Of a stretch of DNA of 64,000 bases, positions 58,858 to 64,000 are shown one piece after another (position 1 is the first letter of the stretch; each line of letters starts with the position of its first letter). The DNA is from Cystobasidiopsis lactophilus. Taxonomy: Eukaryota; Basidiomycota; Agaricostilbomycetes; Agaricostilbales; Chionosphaeraceae. The notes under the pieces were generated by a model that ran no database searches, was not told the origin of the DNA, and saw only the letters and a list, made by a program, of their open reading frames with translations. The stretch covers positions 2,267,328 through 2,331,327 of the forward strand of contig BCIO01000004.1 in the NCBI GenBank assembly GCA_001599975.1, read 5' to 3'. A program made the position numbers and the translations under genes.

Positions 58858-60030
58858 ATGCGTTCCACTGCTGTCTTTGTTGGCTTGATGGCCTTGCTTG
58901 CCTCCCCGGCCATGGCCGCTCAGGTCGACGACATCGAGAAAATCATCAAGCAAGACAAGCTGTGGGCACCTGCTCTCCTATTATGCCTCGAGGGCCGAAC
59001 TAAGTGTGGATGATGCCTGCCCAGCCAAAACTTTTGTTCTCAATACGTCGCCCGCCCGACGATCACTAAAACGTCAACGAAGACTGTTACCAAGACCCAA
59101 ATTTCGACGGCAACGATCACCAAACGTGCCGTCCTGTCTGGCGAGGAGCTGGAGAAGCGGGCAGTGGCAGTCCCATCGGCGCTCAAGAAGTATACCCCCA
59201 AGAGCATTTCTGCGGTGCGTTGCTTTCAGGCCCTCAATGAAGAAGAGCAGGAAGTTGATTTGCGGGATGTGGCAAACAGGCATGCTACGGCGCCGTCAGA
59301 TTGGCCACCGTCACCAAGGCTGCCGTCGTTACCAAGACGCAAACCCTCAACAAGATTGTCACCAAGACGGTCGTGCCCAACGCCGCTCCTACGGGCTCCG
59401 TCGGCGAGAGCCGGACTTTGGTCGCTGTGCGTTCTTTCTCTTTCGCCCCTGTCTTTCCGTCTGATCTTCTCTGGTTCCAGTATGGCCCCGACTACAAGTT
59501 TGCTTACCTAGCCTCGAACGCGACGTCGTTCTACCAGCTGTGGCGCTCCAAGTGCATCTCGTGAGTTGGACCTGTTGCTGGTGCGAAAGGGGGACAAGCT
59601 AACGACGAGCGAAGCACTGTTGGACCCAAGGGCTATCACCACCAGATCCTGGTCAATGACAGTGCGTTTCCCGCTTTACATCGACTTGCATTGATGAGCG
59701 TGGCACTGACCTTTGGTTCTCAGTCGGCAACTACCAAGCCTGGGTCTACTGCTGGGGTGTTCCCGTTGTCCCTGGCGTGAGTCGCTTTCGTTTCTAAATC
59801 CAACAGTGTGCTAACCCACCAATATAGAGCGATACCCCTTACAGCAACTCGCACCCTTACAACTCCACCTGCGCCACCGGCCCCCGCGTAAGCTTCCCGC
59901 CACTTCTAAACCCCAGAGTTCTCGAACCTTACGTTGTTTCCAGACCGATTTCACCGCTGAAGAGATTGGTCACCTCAAAGTCCAAGTGCTGTCGCCTTAC
60001 GGCCAAGTCTCCCAGCTCGCCGGCTGCTAA
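58858..60030 (+). CDS. Small secreted protein with TxTKT repeats
   Basis: Unknown function. The ATG at 58858 gives a textbook signal peptide (MRSTAVFVGLMALLASPAMA) followed by QVDDIEKIIKQDK. Further exons carry Thr/Lys-rich repeats (ITKTSTKTVTKT, TKAAVVTKTQTLNKIVTKT), ELEKRAV with a Lys-Arg site, and a compact Cys-containing C-terminal part: YGPDYKFAYLASNATSFYQL, WRSKCIS, TVGPKGYHHQILVND, GNYQAWVYCWGVPVVPG, SDTPYSNSHPYNSTCATGP and KVQVLSPYGQVSQLAGC before TAA at 60028-60030. Several N-glycosylation sites (NAT, NST). Four or five introns. The pattern of a repeat-rich linker and an even number of Cys suggests a wall or extracellular protein. Confidence 0.7.
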
Positions 60031-60332
60031 ACCAAATGTTTCCCCTTCGCCACCCAGTGGCTACGACCTCTTACGCCCCCCTCTCTTTTTCTTCTGTTCG
60101 CATTTCTGCATCGTGCTCTGGGTCGCTGGTTCGTGGCGACTTTTTGGTGGTGGCGGGCTGGGCAACTCGGGTGCCATGGACACTCCCTTTGCATAGTCTA
60201 CCTCTTGATAATCAATCGTTTATGGCCACTGAACTTCAGTTGAGGAAGACCATTAGCGGTACCTAAAGAGCCGAGGAATTGCCACTCATCGATACAAACA
60301 TCTTCTGCTCACCACCAAACTTGACTGCCAAG
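60031..60332. other. Intergenic region
   Basis: 302 bases between two plus-strand genes. No feature recognised. Confidence 0.4.
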
Positions 60333-61209
60333 ATGCTGAGCGCCCGCCTGATCTCCCGCTCCCGTGCCGCACCTAGAGCTCTGGGTTCCATCTCCCAGAC
60401 CCGCTCCTGGTCTTCCATCGAGCCTCTCTGTGTGTTCAGCTTGCCTTCGTTTGACATCACCCCGGATTTCTGACAGCGGCACCGACAATGACAGACACGG
60501 CCCATGCAACTGCTACTGGCTCTCGCGCTGAAGGCAAAGGTAGTGACAATGCTCTTATATGGGCTGCAGTGTGCTGAAAGGGGTGCTAAGGCTCCGCCGG
60601 ACCTGTCTCGGTCACTTTTGGGTGAGAGCGCTTTTTGGCCTGCCAGCCTTGGGACTTTGCATTGATGTCTCTTGCAGAATGCCAAAGTATGGATCTCCCA
60701 CTAACAGCCCGATTTGGGGATGATTGACACATAAAGTCCACACAGAGAGCTCGGCGGCAAAGGCGACAAGTCGGCCTCCAACCCGGAAGGTATGGCCAGC
60801 TTTCTCTTGCAGATCATTGTTCTTTTTTTTTTACTTGAGGCTGTCATACAGAACTCTTCTCCCTGGGCTACTCGGCTTGCTTCTTATCAGCCGTCAATGG
60901 CAGGTGGGTCCCTCCCCTTGTCAACCGAGCCCACCACCAAACTCACCGAAACCAAAAAGCTACCGCAACCTGTTCCCCAAGGGCAAGCCTCTGCCAGCCA
61001 CGACCAAGCTGGAGGTGGACACGACGATCGGCAAGAACAAGGACTCGGCCTTCCAATTGGCCGTCACGATCAAGCTGCACCACGACTCGTTCAAGAGCGT
61101 GCTGCCCGAGAAGGCCGACGCCGAAAAGCTGCTGAAAGCGGCCCATGAGATGTGCCCGTACTCGAGGGCGACCAAGGGCAACATCGAGCATGACGTCCAG
61201 CTGGTCTGA
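60333..61209 (+). CDS. OsmC/Ohr-family organic hydroperoxide reductase with mitochondrial presequence
   Basis: Thiol peroxidase family that reduces organic and fatty-acid hydroperoxides, best known from bacteria. The ATG at 60333 gives an Arg/Ser-rich N-terminus without acidic residues for 26 positions (MLSARLISRSRAAPRALGSI), a mitochondrial presequence by composition. The Ohr body follows over short exons: TAHATATGSRAEGK, then ELGGKGDKSASNPEELF, SLGYSACFLSAVNG with the peroxidatic Cys, KLEVDTTIGKNKDSAFQLAV, LLKAAHEMCPYSRATKGNIE with the resolving Cys, and a short end at 61209. Both catalytic cysteines and their surroundings are intact. The exon between GSRAEGK and MPK (about 60545-60690) is unresolved. 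Confidence 0.85.
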
Positions 61210-62108
61210 AGAGGGTGGGCCTCGCACGAACCCTCGTCCCTATCATTCTCACAGGCTGATATGGGGATGCTGCGACTCACAGATTCGAATCAGGAAGTTT
61301 CCACTCCATAAAGTGAGCTCGGTGCACGCTTCATCAGCTCTACTTTTGGCTGATTTTTGCCCCGCATCTCTCACAGTCTTCAACTCCTCTTATCAGTAGG
61401 GCTTCCACGATATCTTACACCAGCCATCATTTGGCTTATATCGTTCTTTGCGCTGCCCTACAGAGATGTGCACCCGAAAAGGTAAGCTCGGCTCTCGCCC
61501 TCTCATCTCCATCTGGAGTTGACGTCCTTCTCTTGCTGAGTTTACAGTTCATTTGCGGTAGGAGACGCGACAAGTTACATCAGCCAATTCTCGTGCTGAT
61601 GCGTCGTCCGGTTGGCATCCTGCAGATCCGAAACCAAGAGGTGGCAGCCCTTCCTTCTCTTCAACACCTAAAGTGAGCACGCCGCCTCTCCTGGATCTGC
61701 CTTAGAGCGCTGATGTTCAAGTGTTCGTATTCACAGACCAAAGTCGAGGTCTCAACAGTCGGTGAGCTTCTGCCCCATCCCTCATCTACCTCAACCTGGG
61801 GGCTGACTCCCAAGCACTCTCACAGATCAACTCTCAATCTCATAGTCGGTCTCTCAATGGGCAACTATGGAGGCCTCCATAGCTCCCTTTGAAATGGTCT
61901 CCAATCCTTGCTTCCCTCAAAACTCAAACCGGCCTTTGAGTTGATCCAGCAGCTTGCAACTTGTGTTTTGTGCTATTCCAAATTGTTTCGTTTGTGCGTT
62001 TGTGAGAAGACATTGGTCCATCGTTGTTCAAACTTTTGAGAGCGCTTCCACCCTGATGTCAATTCGCAACCTCCGACAGGCGGAGCTTCCAACACCACGG
62101 AGGGCTTT
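61210..62108. other. Region with a chain of apparent micro-exons, no gene assigned
   Basis: About 900 bases. Between 61285 and 61850 the plus strand shows repeated CAG-exon-GT(A/G)AGC patterns with candidate exons of 10-47 nt. When joined by eye they keep one frame open for about 58 codons (through RCAPEKFICDPKPRGG to a TAG near 61843). I find no start codon and no family resemblance, so this is not called as a gene. Confidence 0.25.
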
Positions 62109-62647
62109 TCACTTCTTCTCGAGCTTCTCGACGTCCGCCTTGGTCTTGTCCAAGTCGGCTTGTTGCTTGGCCAAGGTGGCCTGTGCGTTACGGCTCTTGG
62201 AATCAGCCTCGAGGTCCTCCAAGTTGATTCAAAGTAATGGGGAGGGAACAGCACCTTGAGCTTCTTCAGCACCTCGGCCTCGTGCTCCTTGACGTACATG
62301 TCCTCGGCGGCCTTCTCGCGCTTGGCGAACGAGCCGTGGCCGGACTGGGACGAGGGGGTCTGCTGTCGTCAAGCCTCAAAGACATTAGTTCCCTCATTGG
62401 CATACTGATCCTAGATAGCTGTTGGCCCTTGATTAGAGGGCCTGAAACGTACATCATCAGGGAATCTGTCGGGCCACAAGCAGTCATTAGACGCGGAGGT
62501 CTGAGGGGGGAAGGGCAGCACCAACCTGGCCGAAGCCGACGTCGACATGGAGCGGGCCGCGCTGCGCACACATCAGCTTGGGGCGCGGGCGCGAGGGTGA
62601 TCCGAAGCTCACATGCGCAGGGAGCCTTGGTATGTGCGGGAGAGCAT
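62109..62647 (-). CDS. INH1: Mitochondrial F1-ATPase inhibitor protein (IF1)
   Basis: Small helical protein that blocks ATP hydrolysis by the F1 sector when the matrix is acidified. The ATG at 62647 starts MLSRTYQGSLRIAARSMSTS, an Arg/Ser-rich presequence spread over two exons. The inhibitory segment reads SGHGSFAKREKAAEDMYVKE, with the conserved FxKREKAxE core, followed by EVLKKLKDLEADSKSRN and a coiled-coil tail rich in Lys, Asp and Glu, ending EKLEKK and TGA at 62109-62111. Spliced length is about 96 residues, usual for IF1. Three introns; the donor of the second is taken at GTGCTG because only that keeps the frame. Head to head with ATP14. Confidence 0.92.
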
Positions 62648-62746
62648 GTTTGGACGATTGAAGGCAGAATGACGCTCGCGCACGGCAACAAGTCGGAGGC
62701 CGCTCCAGAACTTGGCTTGCCACTCTTGGTCCCGGTCCAGCACAAG
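62648..62746. promoter_or_regulatory. 99 bp shared upstream region of INH1 and ATP14
   Basis: Only 99 bp separate the two start codons, so both 5' UTRs and any promoter elements must fit here or overlap the coding regions. Both products belong to the mitochondrial ATP synthase. Confidence 0.7.
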
Positions 62747-63460
62747 ATGTCCTTCGTTGCCAGGCAGCTCCTCCGCGCTGTCCGTTCATGTCTCTCCTTG
62801 GCGATCGCAAAGCCCACTGACAGCCAACGCAGCGCCCGGTCCACACCCGAGCCTTTTCGGTCGCCTCTGCCCTCCGAAAAGGTGCGCCTGCCTCCTCCCT
62901 TGCTGCCCGCTTAGTCCTGGGCTGATAGGTTGGGCCATGGTGGCACACAGACTATGTGCAAGAGCTGTACCTGAAAGAGCTGGGCAGCTTCAAGCCCACG
63001 CCTGCCGTTCGTCTCCTCCTTGCCCCTGCCTTCAAATTTCCATTCGGGTCGCTGATGGCTGTGGCGGATGGGCGCGAACAGGCAGCGGATGCGCACAAGG
63101 GCCAAGTCAAGGAGTTCCACTCGCCCACCGCCCCGTCCGCCCCCCAGGCGCTCTCCGCTTCCGATTTGGCGAAGGAGCTCGAGGCGTACGATGCTGCCGT
63201 TCGTCCCCCTTGCCCCTCCTACTTTAGTCGGCGATTGCTGACTGTTACAGTTGGTTGGCGAACAGTCACCGGCTGATGGAGCCGCCCCTGCCGCTGCGAG
63301 CTCCGAGGGAGAGGTTAGCTCGGAGGAGGGTGCCGATGTGCGTTCTCGTCTCCCTTCTAATTGGCCACCATGCCCGGGTGTCTAAACAGGATGACGGTCC
63401 ACACAGGCCTTCTTGGAGAAGCTCGCCTCGTACGACCCGGCCGCCCACGACCACCACTAA
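62747..63460 (+). CDS. ATP14: Mitochondrial F1Fo-ATP synthase subunit h (ATP14)
   Basis: Peripheral-stalk subunit of ATP synthase (fungal counterpart of F6). The ATG at 62747 gives MSFVARQLLRA; the next exon continues PTQRPVHTRAFSVASALRK, completing a presequence. Then DYVQELYLKELGSFKPTPA, the family signature, AADAHKGQVKEFHSPTAPSA, SASDLAKELEAYDAA, an acidic Glu/Ala/Ser-rich stretch (ASSEGEVSSEEGAD) and a last exon AFLEKLASYDPAAHDHH with TAA at 63458-63460. All exon phases agree. Four or five introns. Confidence 0.88.
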
Positions 63461-64000
63461 AAGCCTCTCGCTCTCTTGTGGGCGCGCGATTTTCCAAAAG
63501 TAGAGACCTCGTTGTTTGGAGTTGGCTTGGGATAATCAAAAGGCGCTGGGGGCGGTCCCTCAATTTGTTTGGAAGGGCAGCTAGGGGAGGGACTTGGTCT
63601 AACTGGCGCCCACCTCCAGAATGCGATTTCTTTGAGGGAGGCTACCCACAACCCTTCTGTCTTAAAATTCCTATATGACGCTGTTGCGTTCTCTTTACCT
63701 GTTCTGGTCTTGGTGGATGGTGGCGACAAAACCACACATTTGAGCGTCGACTGCCCGGCCGGCGAAATTGGCAGGGGAGGAGCAAGGGTTGCTCCTCGTC
63801 CGTCGTCGGCCCTTGCGATTCGCCACCCTGAGCACTGTTTGCTGCCTGTTGCTCTTGACTAATAATCAATGTTGCTCTCGTCGCGCCTAGCTACGTATCC
63901 GATCTGGCCAAAGTCTTTGCTTCATGTGCTTTGAAACCTTCCGCTCTGTGCAGCTTGGCCCGCTGTTCGAAAGACCAGAGGCTGGTGGCGCCACACCCTG
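63461..64000. other. Right-edge region without a recognised gene
   Basis: 540 bases past ATP14. No frame or RNA gene could be supported before the window ends. Confidence 0.4.

Noticed and set aside
61280-61295. Palindromic GATTCGAATC resembling a tRNA B box
   Set aside because: No A box at the right distance and no cloverleaf could be folded around it.

Overview
The window looks like nuclear DNA of a basidiomycete fungus, probably yeast-like. The evidence is gene content (UTP10, NEO1, SUR1-type GT32, RCK2/SRK1-type kinase, small Tim, HEI10-type RING protein), fairly GC-rich sequence, compact spacing and a very high density of 45-80 nt GT-AG introns, many bounding exons of only 10-50 nt. I cannot fix the subphylum from sequence alone. 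Because genes are so fragmented, most products were read by joining exons by eye. Gene boundaries (first ATG, final stop) are usually firm; some internal splice sites are not.

Layout. 1-7.7 kb: an unidentified minus-strand gene cut by the left edge, divergent from the large ribosome-biogenesis gene UTP10. 7.9-13.9 kb: a secreted GH5 beta-1,3-glucanase-like enzyme and a RAN1/KSP1-type kinase. 14.2-19.7 kb (minus): a NEO1-type P4-ATPase and the mitochondrial chaperone TIM13, split into nine exons. 19.8-26.1 kb: a TRA2-like splicing factor, a HEI10/ZIP3-like RING protein and an FBXO31-like F-box protein. 26.1-32.4 kb: an unresolved 1.7 kb stretch, a Ser/Pro-rich unknown protein and a SUR1/CSH1-like inositol-phosphoceramide mannosyltransferase.

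32.4-42.2 kb is the structurally odd part. Two DHA1-type MFS transporter genes lie on the minus strand. The second sits between the arms of an 857 bp, nearly perfect inverted repeat. One arm is the native 3' end and 3' flank of the adjacent RCK2-type kinase gene; the other is an inverted copy of it between the two transporters, with a 19 nt templated insertion at its outer junction.

42.5-64 kb is rich in mitochondrial and translation genes: a Nudix ADP-sugar pyrophosphatase with two possible starts, uL10m head to head with COX6, RPL21 head to head with RPS9, a beta-carbonic anhydrase head to head with a MYND protein, a large secreted protein, an O-fucosyltransferase-like protein, a small secreted protein, an OsmC/Ohr-type peroxidase with a mitochondrial presequence, and the F1-ATPase inhibitor INH1 head to head (99 bp) with ATP14, subunit h of the same enzyme. 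I recognised no transposon, virus-derived element, CRISPR array or tRNA gene.
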